DNA from: Azophilus sp965221465
GTDB taxonomy: Bacteria; Pseudomonadota; Gammaproteobacteria; Pseudomonadales; Azotimanducaceae
Direction of reading: 5' to 3'
DNA length: 64,000 nt
Assembly: GCA_965221465.1 (NCBI GenBank)
Contig: OZ244892.1
Span: forward strand, 992,001-1,056,000
Position numbers and translations under genes: made by a program
The notes under the pieces: model-generated
The model's input: the letters and a program-made list of their open reading frames with translations, nothing else
What the model was told of the DNA's origin: nothing
The model's database searches: none
In this document: positions 42,612-50,848 of the stretch, in pieces
Numbering within the stretch: position 1 is the stretch's first letter
Layout: the number at the start of each line of letters is the position of its first letter

Positions 42612-43766
42612 GTGACTGAGGACACTAGCATAACTGAAACCTGCGATGTGATTGTCATCGGGGGCGGTATCGCCGGCTGCTCCACCGCCTGGTATCTGGC
42701 TGCCGACGGTGTCGCAGTGACGGTACTCGAACAGTTCGAACCCGGCGTATCGGCATCCGGTTCGAATGCGGGCAGCCTGCATGCGCAGATTCAGCCGGAA
42801 CCCTTCCTGACCCGGGGCGAGGCCTGGGCGCGCGCCTTTGCTCCGGCGCTGCCGCTGTATATCGAGTCCATCGCGCTCTGGCAGCGGGCCGGCGAAAGCG
42901 TCGATACGGACCTCGAGGTATCCCTCGGCGGCGGGCTGGTCGCCGCTCGGAACGATGCCGAAATGCGCATGCTCGAAGCGAAGGCGAAGCTCGACCGTGT
43001 CGCCGGGCTCGAAATGGAAATGCTCGATGCCAATGGCCTGCGCGAGCGCCTGCCCTGCGTTTCCCGCGGCATGGTAGGCGGCGCCTTGTGTCCCATCGAA
43101 GGCAAGGCCAATCCTCTGGTTGCGGCGCCGGCGTTTGCCCGGGCGGCCCAGGCCCTCGGAACAACGGTGCGAACCCATTGCCGGGTGACGGCCATTCGGC
43201 ACAAGGGCGGGTTCTTCGATATCGACACCACTCGCGGCAGCTATCGCGCGGCGCGGCTCGTCAATGCAGCCGGCGCAGAAGCGAGGACCGTTGCGCAAAT
43301 GGCCGGCAGCTCCCTGGACGACGAACCGTTCGTGCAGCAGTTGCTGGTCACCGAACCGGTGGCCCCGTTCATCGACTGCCTGATCTACGCGGCCGGTGAG
43401 CGTCTGACACTCAAACAGACCAACAGCGGCACCCTGGTGATCGGCGGCGGCTGGCCCGCTGCTGTCGGCGCCGGCGGATCTCCTCAGGTGCTGGGACGAT
43501 CCCTGGCGGGCAATCTGCGCGTTGCCTGCGAGGTCGTACCGGCGCTCGCCGCACTGCGGATCACGCGCACCTGGGCCGCGGCGGTGAACGGAAACGCCAG
43601 TTGGCTGCCCCTTCTCGGGCCGGTTCCCGGCTCGCCGGGGCTGTTCGTGAACTGGGTGCCCTGGATGGGGTTCAGCGGCGCGCTGGCCGCCAGCCGCATC
43701 GTCGCGAGCCTCGTGCAGGGGCGTGAGCCACCCGTCGACTTCGACATCTCGTCGTTTGCGCCGTAG
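42612..43766 (+). CDS. FAD-dependent amino-acid oxidase/dehydrogenase (DadA/glycine oxidase family)
   Basis: The 384-residue protein has the Rossmann dinucleotide fold near the N-terminus: CDVIVIGGGIAGCSTAWYLA followed by VTVLEQF. SGSNAGSLHAQIQP, LVNAAGAEARTVAQMAG, LVIGGGWPAAV and LFVNWVPWMGFSGALAASR are typical DAO-family segments. The substrate could be a D-amino acid, a hydroxyproline isomer, sarcosine or glycine. GTG 42612 follows GAAAGG. It is divergent from the DapA-like gene, and an amino-acid ABC transporter lies beyond. Confidence 0.87.
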   Translation: MTEDTSITETCDVIVIGGGIAGCSTAWYLAADGVAVTVLEQFEPGVSASGSNAGSLHAQIQPEPFLTRGEAWARAFAPALPLYIESIALWQRAGESVDTDLEVSLGGGLVAARNDAEMRMLEAKAKLDRVAGLEMEMLDANGLRERLPCVSRGMVGGALCPIEGKANPLVAAPAFARAAQALGTTVRTHCRVTAIRHKGGFFDIDTTRGSYRAARLVNAAGAEARTVAQMAGSSLDDEPFVQQLLVTEPVAPFIDCLIYAAGERLTLKQTNSGTLVIGGGWPAAVGAGGSPQVLGRSLAGNLRVACEVVPALAALRITRTWAAAVNGNASWLPLLGPVPGSPGLFVNWVPWMGFSGALAASRIVASLVQGREPPVDFDISSFAP

Positions 43767-43811
43767 GGCTGTCGCTTCGGCGTCCGGGATGTCCCTTTCA
43801 GACAGGATTGA

Positions 43812-44045
43812 TTGAGACGAGTTTCGAACCCGGCACGCCGGAACGAGGACGCGCAAGAAACAACTGAAAACGGCGGGCAGAGAGCTGATATGCGGTGCGG
43901 GTATACGGCTTGCCGAATGGCGTTGTCAGGGCTCGTACCTGCGCCCATCGCTGCGGTAAGCACCTCCGCCCGGTGCGCCGGCGAGCCGGCGAGTCATATG
44001 CGCTTACCGCATACCGGTCCTGGGAGCCGAATTGAAGCAATCAGG
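43812..44045 (+). repeat. Dispersed element R1, copy 5 (diverged)
   Basis: It starts like copy 1 (TTTCGAACCCGGCACGCCGG) and has paired arms, CTGATATGCGGTGCGGGTAT near 43884 and CATATGCGCTTACCGCATAC near 43997. The AT-rich end is degenerate (GAATTGAAGCAATCAGGGC). It fills the 284-bp spacer between the FAD oxidoreductase and the ABC ATPase stop. Confidence 0.65.
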
Positions 44046-44050
44046 GCATC

Positions 44051-44788
44051 TCAATGCCGCAGGATATTCGCCACGAATTCCCGGGTGCGCTGCCGGTCCG
44101 GCGCATCGAAAATCTGCTCCGGAGGCCCGCACTCGATGACCCGCCCTTCGTCCATCATCGCAACTCGTGTCGAAACTTCGCGCACGAATGCCATCTCGTG
44201 CGACACGATGAGCATGGTGATGCCTTCCCGGGTCAGTTGGCGAATCGTCTCGAGCACCTCGTTGACCCGTTCCGGGTCGAGAGCGGCCGTCACCTCATCG
44301 AGGAGCAGTATCTCCGGCTTGACGGCGAGCGCCCGGGCGATGGCCACCCGTTGCTGCTGGCCGCCGGAGAGTTCCTCGGGGTAGGCGTTGCGCTTTTCCG
44401 CCAGGCCCACCTTTGCAAGCAACGCCTCCGCCTCGCGCTCGGCCTCCTGACGCTGCCGCTTGCGAATCTCGATGGGCGCCACGGTGAGGTTGCGCATCAC
44501 CGTCATGTTCTGAAACAGGTTGTAATCCTGGAAGACGATTGCCATTCGGTCGCGCAGCCCGCGCAGACTGCGGCGGTTTCCGTATTCGATCTTCTCACCG
44601 TCGAGAAATACCTCGCCCCCGCTCGGCGGCGTCAGGCCGATGAGTACGCGCAGGAGCGTGCTCTTGCCGGAGCCGGACGGACCGACGATGCTCAGCACTT
44701 CCCCCCGGTTCGCGGTCAGGCTTACCCCGTCGAGCACCTGCTCGGCCCCGTACCTGGAGGACAGTGAAGTGATTTCAAGATGCGGCAA
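44051..44788 (-). CDS. Polar amino-acid ABC transporter ATP-binding protein
   Basis: The 245-residue ATPase has Walker A GPSGSGKSTLLR, Q-loop VFQDYNLFQNMTV, signature LSGGQQQRVAIARAL, Walker B ILLLDEVTAALDP and switch His in LIVSHEMAFVREV. It energises the permeases encoded upstream; its start overlaps the permease 2 stop by 14 nt. This GlnQ/HisP-type ATPase usually serves polar amino-acid uptake. Confidence 0.93.
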   Translation of the reverse strand: MPHLEITSLSSRYGAEQVLDGVSLTANRGEVLSIVGPSGSGKSTLLRVLIGLTPPSGGEVFLDGEKIEYGNRRSLRGLRDRMAIVFQDYNLFQNMTVMRNLTVAPIEIRKRQRQEAEREAEALLAKVGLAEKRNAYPEELSGGQQQRVAIARALAVKPEILLLDEVTAALDPERVNEVLETIRQLTREGITMLIVSHEMAFVREVSTRVAMMDEGRVIECGPPEQIFDAPDRQRTREFVANILRH

Positions 44789-45455
44789 GGCGCTTCTCCA
44801 GGTGGGCGGCGGCGCGGCTCAGCGGCCAGGACAGGGCGAAATAGCACACCAGAATGGCGCCGAAGCCAAGCAGCGGCGAAAAACCGCGGTTGACCAGCAT
44901 CTTGCCGGCGAAGGTCAATTCGATCACGCCGAGTTGCGATGCTAGCGAGGTGTCCTTGACGAACATCACCATGAAGGCGGCCGCCGGCGGCAGTATCACT
45001 TTCCAGGATTGGGGCAGGGTGACCAGCATCAGAGTCTGCAGGGCGTTGAAGTTCATCGCGTGTGCGCCATCGAGCTGCCGGCCGGGAACCGACTCCAATC
45101 CAGAGCGGATGATCTCGGAAAGAAAGGCGGTGGAGAGCAGACAGACCGACACGGTGGCGATGCCCAGCAGCGACGTGCCGGGCAGCAGCGGCTCGATCAC
45201 GAAGAGCACGATGAACAGCACGACCAGAAAGGGAATGCGCCGAAAGGTTTCCACGTAGGCGATGGCGATCAGGCGCAACGGCATCAAGAGCGGCTGCCGG
45301 GAGCCGCGCAGCACCGCGATGCCGAGCCCGAACACGAAACCCGCCGTGCAGCCGACCACGGTCATCCCCAGCGTTCTGCCCATGGCCTGCAGAATGAACA
45401 CCAGGTTGTAGCGATTGAAGAAGGCGGGCGCCTGTTCGATGACGGTATCGAGCAT
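44775..45455 (-). CDS. Amino-acid ABC transporter permease (second subunit)
   Basis: The 226-residue inner-membrane protein has several hydrophobic helices and the permease coupling segment LDGAHAMNFNALQTLMLVTL followed by PQSWKVILPP. ETFRRIPFLVVLFIVLF is typical of His/Glu/Gln permeases. ATG 45455 overlaps the upstream permease stop by one base (TGATG), giving coupled translation. The long upstream extension of this frame is an artefact. Confidence 0.9.
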   Translation of the reverse strand: MLDTVIEQAPAFFNRYNLVFILQAMGRTLGMTVVGCTAGFVFGLGIAVLRGSRQPLLMPLRLIAIAYVETFRRIPFLVVLFIVLFVIEPLLPGTSLLGIATVSVCLLSTAFLSEIIRSGLESVPGRQLDGAHAMNFNALQTLMLVTLPQSWKVILPPAAAFMVMFVKDTSLASQLGVIELTFAGKMLVNRGFSPLLGFGAILVCYFALSWPLSRAAAHLEKRLAAS

Positions 45456-46129
45456 CAGAACACCCTGGCCTTCACCCGAAACAACCAACGGCCCACCAGC
45501 GCCAGGGACGCGCTGGCGAGAACGGTCAGCACCACGTAGATCGCGGCGACGACGGCAAACGTCTCGATGCTGCGCAGGTTGACGGTGCTGACGTTGATCG
45601 CCCGACCGGTCAGTTCCTCGACGCCGAACAGGGCCGCCAGGGAACTGCCCAGCACCAGCCAGACGAAGAAGTTCGACAGCGGTGCGTATATCGTCTTGGC
45701 GGTGTGGGGCAGCATCACGTAGCGCACCAGTTGCAGGCGCGACATGCCCAGCGTCACGCCGGCATCCAGTTCGGACTGGCGAACGGAGACGATGCCGGCC
45801 CGGATGATCTCGGTCAGGTAGGCGCCGGCATTGAGCACGAGCCCGATCAGCACCGCTGTCATCGGCGGCAGCAGTACACCGGCATCCGGCAAGGCGTAGT
45901 AGAGCAGAAAGATCTGCACCAGTGCCGGAGTGTTGGTCAGCGCCGTCACATAGCCCGACGCGGTGCGACGCAACGCCGGGCTGCCGTAAACCTTGGCGAG
46001 CGCCCCACCGAGCCCGATGACCGCGCCGCCCCAGAAGGAGACGAACGCGATCTGCAGCGTGACGACAGCGCCGCCGAGCAGGTAGGGCAGATCGCCCATC
46101 ACTTCGGTGAACTGAAAGGTGTAGTCCAT
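45455..46129 (-). CDS. Amino-acid ABC transporter permease (first subunit)
   Basis: The 224-residue membrane protein has the family signatures LTNTPALVQIFLLYYALP and SELDAGVTLGMSRLQLVRYV followed by MLPHTAKTIYAP. It should form a heterodimer with the next permease. It starts 39 nt after the substrate-binding protein gene. Confidence 0.9.
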   Translation of the reverse strand: MDYTFQFTEVMGDLPYLLGGAVVTLQIAFVSFWGGAVIGLGGALAKVYGSPALRRTASGYVTALTNTPALVQIFLLYYALPDAGVLLPPMTAVLIGLVLNAGAYLTEIIRAGIVSVRQSELDAGVTLGMSRLQLVRYVMLPHTAKTIYAPLSNFFVWLVLGSSLAALFGVEELTGRAINVSTVNLRSIETFAVVAAIYVVLTVLASASLALVGRWLFRVKARVF

Positions 46130-46168
46130 GCAGCGAACCGGTTCGTTTCCGGGCGGTGGCGGCGCCGG

Positions 46169-46981
46169 CTAGAAAAAGGGTGTCGGCGAAACCGGTGCGG
46201 CCATGGGTGCGCCGTACCACCGTTGCCAGGTTTCGTCGATGAAGCCGGAATTGTGCAGGTCGAAGAGCAGCACGTTGAGAAAATCGCGCAGGGCGTAGTT
46301 GCCCTTGCCGAGCCCGATGCTGCAGTAGGCCACATGGATCGGGTCGGCCAGCACGCGCCAACCGACATTGCGGTAGTTCTGGGTGAAGCGCAGAAAGAAG
46401 TCGATGTTCTCGACCAGGGCATCGGCCCGCCCCTGGGCGATGGCGCGGATGGTGTCGGCGTTGCCGTCGACCAGCAGCACCTTCGGCTTGGGCAGGCGCT
46501 CCTGCAACAGGGAAACCGAGAGGTTGCCGCGCATGTTCACCAGCGTGATGTCCTCGCGATTCAACCCTTCCCAGGATGCGATGTCGATCTTGTCCGTGGT
46601 GATTACGCCCATCGTTTCGGAATGCAGCGGCACCGTGTAGCTGATCAGCTTGGCCCGGGCAGGGGTGCGGGTGAGGGCGCCGAGGGCGATGTCGATTCGA
46701 TTGGAGACCAGGAACGGCACGCGCTGCGCGGTCTCCGTGGTGACGAATTCCACATCCACCGCCAGTGCCTCGCCGATGCGATTGCCGATGTCGATGTCGA
46801 AGCCTTCCAGTCGATTGGTCAGGCCGAAGGAACTCATGGGCGGAAAATTCGGGTTCACGCCGATGCGGATGGTGCCGTCGCCGATGATCTCGTCCAGTGT
46901 GCGTGCGGCGAGCGGCGCCGCAGCCAGCAAGGCAACCAGGGCGATCGGGAACGCGATAATTGACAGTAACTTGCGGGTCAT
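46169..46981 (-). CDS. Amino-acid ABC transporter substrate-binding protein
   Basis: The 270-residue periplasmic protein starts at ATG 46981 with a signal peptide (MTRKLLSIIAFPIALVALLA...AARTL). Typical class 3 binding-protein segments follow: GTIRIGVNPNFPPMSS, EGFDIDIGNRIGEAL, VPFLVSNRIDIALGALT, and DADALVEN-like GRADALVENIDFFLRF. It captures the substrate for the permeases downstream. The ligand is unknown; polar amino acids or related compounds are likely. Confidence 0.92.
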   Translation of the reverse strand: MTRKLLSIIAFPIALVALLAAAPLAARTLDEIIGDGTIRIGVNPNFPPMSSFGLTNRLEGFDIDIGNRIGEALAVDVEFVTTETAQRVPFLVSNRIDIALGALTRTPARAKLISYTVPLHSETMGVITTDKIDIASWEGLNREDITLVNMRGNLSVSLLQERLPKPKVLLVDGNADTIRAIAQGRADALVENIDFFLRFTQNYRNVGWRVLADPIHVAYCSIGLGKGNYALRDFLNVLLFDLHNSGFIDETWQRWYGAPMAAPVSPTPFF

Positions 46982-47045
46982 TTCAGATTCTCGTTGCGGT
47001 TGTCGAAGCTTAAAGTCGGCCGGCCCCATTCACTAACAGGTCGGG

Positions 47046-47813
47046 CTAACGGACATACGAGGCGCCGTTGATGTCCAGCGTCGCCCCCGAAAGATGCCGG
47101 GAGCGGCCGCTGGCCAGCCAGACCACCAGTTCCGCCACCTCTTCGGGCGGCACCCACTCCCCCATGGCGAGCCCCGCGGTGACCTTCTCGACACCGCCCT
47201 GGGTGGCCGCGAACTGTTCCGAGAGCCGGGTGTCCACCACCCCGGGTGCGATCACGTAGGCCAGTATGTTTCTTGCCGCGTACGCACGGGCGATGGTCTG
47301 GGTGGTTGCGTGCAGTGCCGCCTTGGTCGCGCCGTAGGCGATGTTGCCCGGATGGGTGGAACCGCGCTGGGCGGACCAGCTCGACAGGGTGACGATCGTC
47401 CCGCCGCCCCGTTCCAGGAAGTGCCCGACGGCCCGGCGCAGCAATCGGGCCGGGGCCATCACGTTGATTTCGAACGACCGGTCCCAGGCGCTGTCCCAGG
47501 CATCGATCGGCCCGTCGAATTCGCCTCCCCAGAGCATGACCGCAGCGTTGTTGACCAGTACATCGATGCCGTTGCTCCAATCGACGGCGTCGCTCCAGAG
47601 CGCATCCGCCGCATCGCGCCGGCTGAAATCGGCCTGCAGCAGGGCCTTTCTGCCCGGTTCGATGTCGCGCCCTGCCTGTTCCGCCCCTTGCCGGTCGGAC
47701 CCGTAATGCAGCGCCACCCGGGCACCGGCCGCACCGAGCCGCGTAGCGATGGCGGCGCCGATGCCTTTCGAGGCGCCCGTCAGAAGAACCGTCTTGTCCG
47801 ACAGGTCGTGCAT
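47046..47813 (-). CDS. SDR family oxidoreductase
   Basis: The 255-residue protein has the classical SDR motifs: TGASKGIGAAIATRLG near the N-terminus, NNAAVM, Ser in TLSSWSAQRG and the catalytic YxxxK in GNIAYGATKAAL, then VIAPGVVDT. It uses NAD(P)H to reduce or oxidise an unknown hydroxy/keto substrate. ATG 47813 (MHDLSDKTVLLTG) matches family starts. The R2 end at 47026-47046 reaches its stop codon. Confidence 0.9.
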   Translation of the reverse strand: MHDLSDKTVLLTGASKGIGAAIATRLGAAGARVALHYGSDRQGAEQAGRDIEPGRKALLQADFSRRDAADALWSDAVDWSNGIDVLVNNAAVMLWGGEFDGPIDAWDSAWDRSFEINVMAPARLLRRAVGHFLERGGGTIVTLSSWSAQRGSTHPGNIAYGATKAALHATTQTIARAYAARNILAYVIAPGVVDTRLSEQFAATQGGVEKVTAGLAMGEWVPPEEVAELVVWLASGRSRHLSGATLDINGASYVR

Positions 47814-48194
47814 TCCAGGGATGCCTCTTGACGGGTCGATCAGGCAGCCGGTCTGGCGCCCGCAACTCGAGCGCCCATTCGATTCCCAAAGACCGAGGCG
47901 CGCGAAATTTCCGATGTGCATTGAGGCATCGACTCTCCCCGGATCGTGCTCTTGAATCAATCCACAGTATACACAGCCCGCATGGTTGCGGGGCTCGGCG
48001 ACGCCGCGGGACGGTGGCGTCTCGAGGAAAATCGGAAATCGTGCGGAGCGACCGGCTGACGTGCCCATGGCGCCCCGTTTGTATTGACTTCCGTACCGCC
48101 TTCGCCCATCTTCGGGCGCAAAGGGAGGGAGTCGCAACTGCCGAACGGCGCGCGATGCCCGGGTGAGCAGACGATTCAGGGAGGATGACCTGCA
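47814..48194. other. Divergent spacer between SDR and DUF885 genes
   Basis: This 381-bp spacer must hold the promoters of both divergent genes. A short hairpin, CCCGCA-TGGT-TGCGGG, lies near 47980. No clear promoter hexamers, repeats or RNA genes are seen. Confidence 0.4.
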
Positions 48195-49886
48195 ATGATG
48201 TATTCAACGATTGGACGACTGGCCGGGACGGCCATCCTGGTCTGGCTGCTGGCGCCGTTCGCGACCGCCGCGCGCCTCGAGGGCATGCCGGAAGGGTCGG
48301 GTAGCTACGATGACCTGCTGGCGCTGTTCCAGGAATTTCTAGCCTGGCAAGACCCGGAGCGTGCCAGCGGCGAGCGCCCGAACCGCGACATTGCCGGGGC
48401 GGCGGCAGACGTTCATCCGGACCACGGTGCAGCGGCGGTAGCCGAGCGGGTGGCGCGGATGGAAGCCTTCCAACAGCGCCTGGAAGACATGGCGGTCACG
48501 AGTTGGCCGCTGGCTCAGCAGGTCGATTACCTGGCCGTGCGATCGCGGTTCGACCAGCACGAATTCACGCTGAAGATTTCCCGCCCCTGGTCGCGGGACC
48601 CCGGCTTCTACGTCGACCGCATGTTGCGGCTGACCTTTGCCGACCTGCCGCTCGATGCCGAGGCAACGCGGGAATTGCGGGTGCAACTGAAGGCGGTGTC
48701 GCTGCTGGTCGAGCAGGCCATGAACAATCTGACCGAAGTGGCCGCGGACTACGCCGACCTGGCCATATTCAACTTGTCGAATGCCGATGGCGTCGGCCAC
48801 GGCTTTCCGTACCGCTCGCCGCCGCCCCCCGGGGTGATCGGCTGGTATGAAGACCTCGCCGGACGGGCCGCGGAACAGCAGCCGGAACTGCTCGACGACA
48901 TCGCCGCGGCCAGGCAGTCGGTGGAGACGCTTTCCGCCTGGCTGGTGGAGAATCGCCCGAAGATGACCGGGCTCGGTGGCGTCGGCGAAGACAATTTCAA
49001 CTGGTATCTGAAGCACGTCAAGCTCATGCCCTACGACACGGACAGTATCGTGGCGCTCGGCTTGCGCGAACTCGACCGCCTGTGGTCGGTTCTTGCACTG
49101 GAACAGCACCGCAACCGGCACCTGCCCATCATCGAGATCTCCGGTACCGCGGAAGAGTACGCCGCCCGCATCGCCGCCACCGACAAGCGCATCCGCGAGT
49201 GGCTGGTCGATGACGAAGTGATCACCATTCCCGATTACATCGGCGAACTCGACACCAACGTGCCCTGGATCGTGCGTCCCGGCGGCCCCAACTTCTGGGA
49301 GGCGGTGCAATTCCGCAATCCGACCCCCGACCACCTGCACGCCGTCATCCCCGGCCACCGTTTCGACGGCCTGGTGGAACGCAACAACCCCCATCCCATC
49401 CGCGGCAAGATCACCAGCGGCGCCCGCACCGAGGGCTGGGCCGTGTATCTGGAAGAGGGCATGATGAATGCGGGCGTCATCGACGACCTGCCCAGGGTGC
49501 GAGAGCTGATCTACATCTTCGGCATCTTCCGCGCCGCGCGGGTGCCGGCGGATGTCTGGCTGCAGACCAACGACATGTCGGTTGACGAGGTGGTCGACTG
49601 GTGGCAGGAGCGCACCCCCTGGCTCGATGTGGACGTCGCCCGGGTCGATGCTGAAATCTACCTGCGCCGCCCGCCGGGTTACGGGCTCGGTTACACCGTC
49701 GGCATGCTGCAGATGCAGCGTCTGCTTGCCGACCGCAAGATGCAACTCGGCGACGACTTCGTGCTGAAGGATTTCCACGACACATTCATGGCGGCCGGGC
49801 GCTTGCCCATGTCGCTGATTCGCTGGGAAATGACCGGGCTCGACAACGAGGTGAGCGAGTTCTGGATTCGTGAGCGCCTGAAGTAG
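48195..49886 (+). CDS. Secreted DUF885 family protein with altered metal-site motif
   Basis: The 563-residue protein has a signal peptide (MMYSTIGRLAGTAILVWLLAPFATA) and the DUF885 fold of putative zinc peptidases. The family's HExxPGHH motif appears here as HAVIPGHRFD (about residue 382), so the catalytic Glu and the final His are changed to Ala and Arg. TEGWAVYLEEGMM, another conserved segment with a Glu, is intact, as is GYTVGMLQMQRL near the C-terminus. It may therefore be inactive as a peptidase. ATG 48195 follows GGGAGGATGACC. Confidence 0.85.
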   Translation: MMYSTIGRLAGTAILVWLLAPFATAARLEGMPEGSGSYDDLLALFQEFLAWQDPERASGERPNRDIAGAAADVHPDHGAAAVAERVARMEAFQQRLEDMAVTSWPLAQQVDYLAVRSRFDQHEFTLKISRPWSRDPGFYVDRMLRLTFADLPLDAEATRELRVQLKAVSLLVEQAMNNLTEVAADYADLAIFNLSNADGVGHGFPYRSPPPPGVIGWYEDLAGRAAEQQPELLDDIAAARQSVETLSAWLVENRPKMTGLGGVGEDNFNWYLKHVKLMPYDTDSIVALGLRELDRLWSVLALEQHRNRHLPIIEISGTAEEYAARIAATDKRIREWLVDDEVITIPDYIGELDTNVPWIVRPGGPNFWEAVQFRNPTPDHLHAVIPGHRFDGLVERNNPHPIRGKITSGARTEGWAVYLEEGMMNAGVIDDLPRVRELIYIFGIFRAARVPADVWLQTNDMSVDEVVDWWQERTPWLDVDVARVDAEIYLRRPPGYGLGYTVGMLQMQRLLADRKMQLGDDFVLKDFHDTFMAAGRLPMSLIRWEMTGLDNEVSEFWIRERLK

Positions 49887-50015
49887 CACCAGGCGGCCAT
49901 TCCCTGCGGGCCGCGCCACGTCGGCGGCTTTCCCGTAGCGACCGGGGCGGAGGCTCTGCTACCGCAGCCGGAGTACTCGCATCGGATTGACGCCGGGGCC
50001 TTTGCCGATTCGGAC

Positions 50016-50792
50016 TTATCGGGACCCCTGACCGTCGTCGATCTTGATGCACGTTCCCGTCACCGCCCCGGACGCGGGCGACAGGAAGTAGAGCAGGGTG
50101 CTATCCATCTCCGGCGGGTCGCAGATGCGCTTGCGCGGGAAGAACCGTGCGATGTCGCCCATGCGTTCGACCATGCCGTCCATCATTTCCGACGAGAAGG
50201 CGCCGGGCGCGATGGCGTTGACGTTGATATCGAAGCGCGCCCATTCCACCGCCAGGCATTCCGTCATGCGCACGATTGCCGATTTGGTGATGGAATACAG
50301 GGCCGCGCCGTTGTTGCTGTAGTTGAACCCGCCAATGGAGGAAATGTTCACCATCCTGCCCGGCATCTTCGCCGCAATCAGCCGGCGGGCGACTTCACAG
50401 GAGAGGATGTAGGGGCCGCGAAGGTTGGTGTCGAACACCCGGTCGATGAGATCGAGCGGCATCTTGTGGGCGCGCTGCGCATCGGGAATGCCGGCATTGT
50501 TGACCAGAATGTCGATCGTGCCCAGGGCCGATTCAGCCTGCTCAACCGCACCGAGAATGGAATCGTTATCGCACATGTCCAGCGCGATGGGTTCAGCGAC
50601 GCCGCCGGCAGCGCGGATTTCGTCGGCCAATGCCTGCAGCCGGTCGACCCGCCGCGCGGCAATCGCTACCTTGGCGCCGCAGGCAGCGATGACTTTCGAG
50701 AATCGGTAACCGAGGCCCGAAGAGGCGCCGGTGACGAGCGCAACTCGGTCGCTCAGGTCATTGGATACGTTCGGCAAGGCATATTCGGTCAT
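50016..50792 (-). CDS. SDR family oxidoreductase
   Basis: The 258-residue enzyme shows VALVTGASSGLGYRFSKVIA, ILVNNAGIPDAQR, Ser in VNISSIGGFNYSNN, the catalytic Tyr and Lys in ALYSITKSAIVRM, and VNAIAPGAFSSEMM. It is a classical NAD(P)-dependent SDR with unknown substrate. It is the last ordinary chromosomal gene before the Rhs region, which begins within 60 bp of its start codon. Confidence 0.9.
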   Translation of the reverse strand: MTEYALPNVSNDLSDRVALVTGASSGLGYRFSKVIAACGAKVAIAARRVDRLQALADEIRAAGGVAEPIALDMCDNDSILGAVEQAESALGTIDILVNNAGIPDAQRAHKMPLDLIDRVFDTNLRGPYILSCEVARRLIAAKMPGRMVNISSIGGFNYSNNGAALYSITKSAIVRMTECLAVEWARFDINVNAIAPGAFSSEMMDGMVERMGDIARFFPRKRICDPPEMDSTLLYFLSPASGAVTGTCIKIDDGQGSR

Positions 50793-50848
50793 TTGTCTTA
50801 CTCTTCCGGAGGATTCAGTGGGATCGCAACCATGGTTTCGAAGGTTCG

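Noticed and set aside
43815..43850. TTTCGAACCC resembling a tRNA T-arm in repeat R1
   Set aside because: No acceptor, D or anticodon arms could be built around it; it is part of the dispersed repeat.
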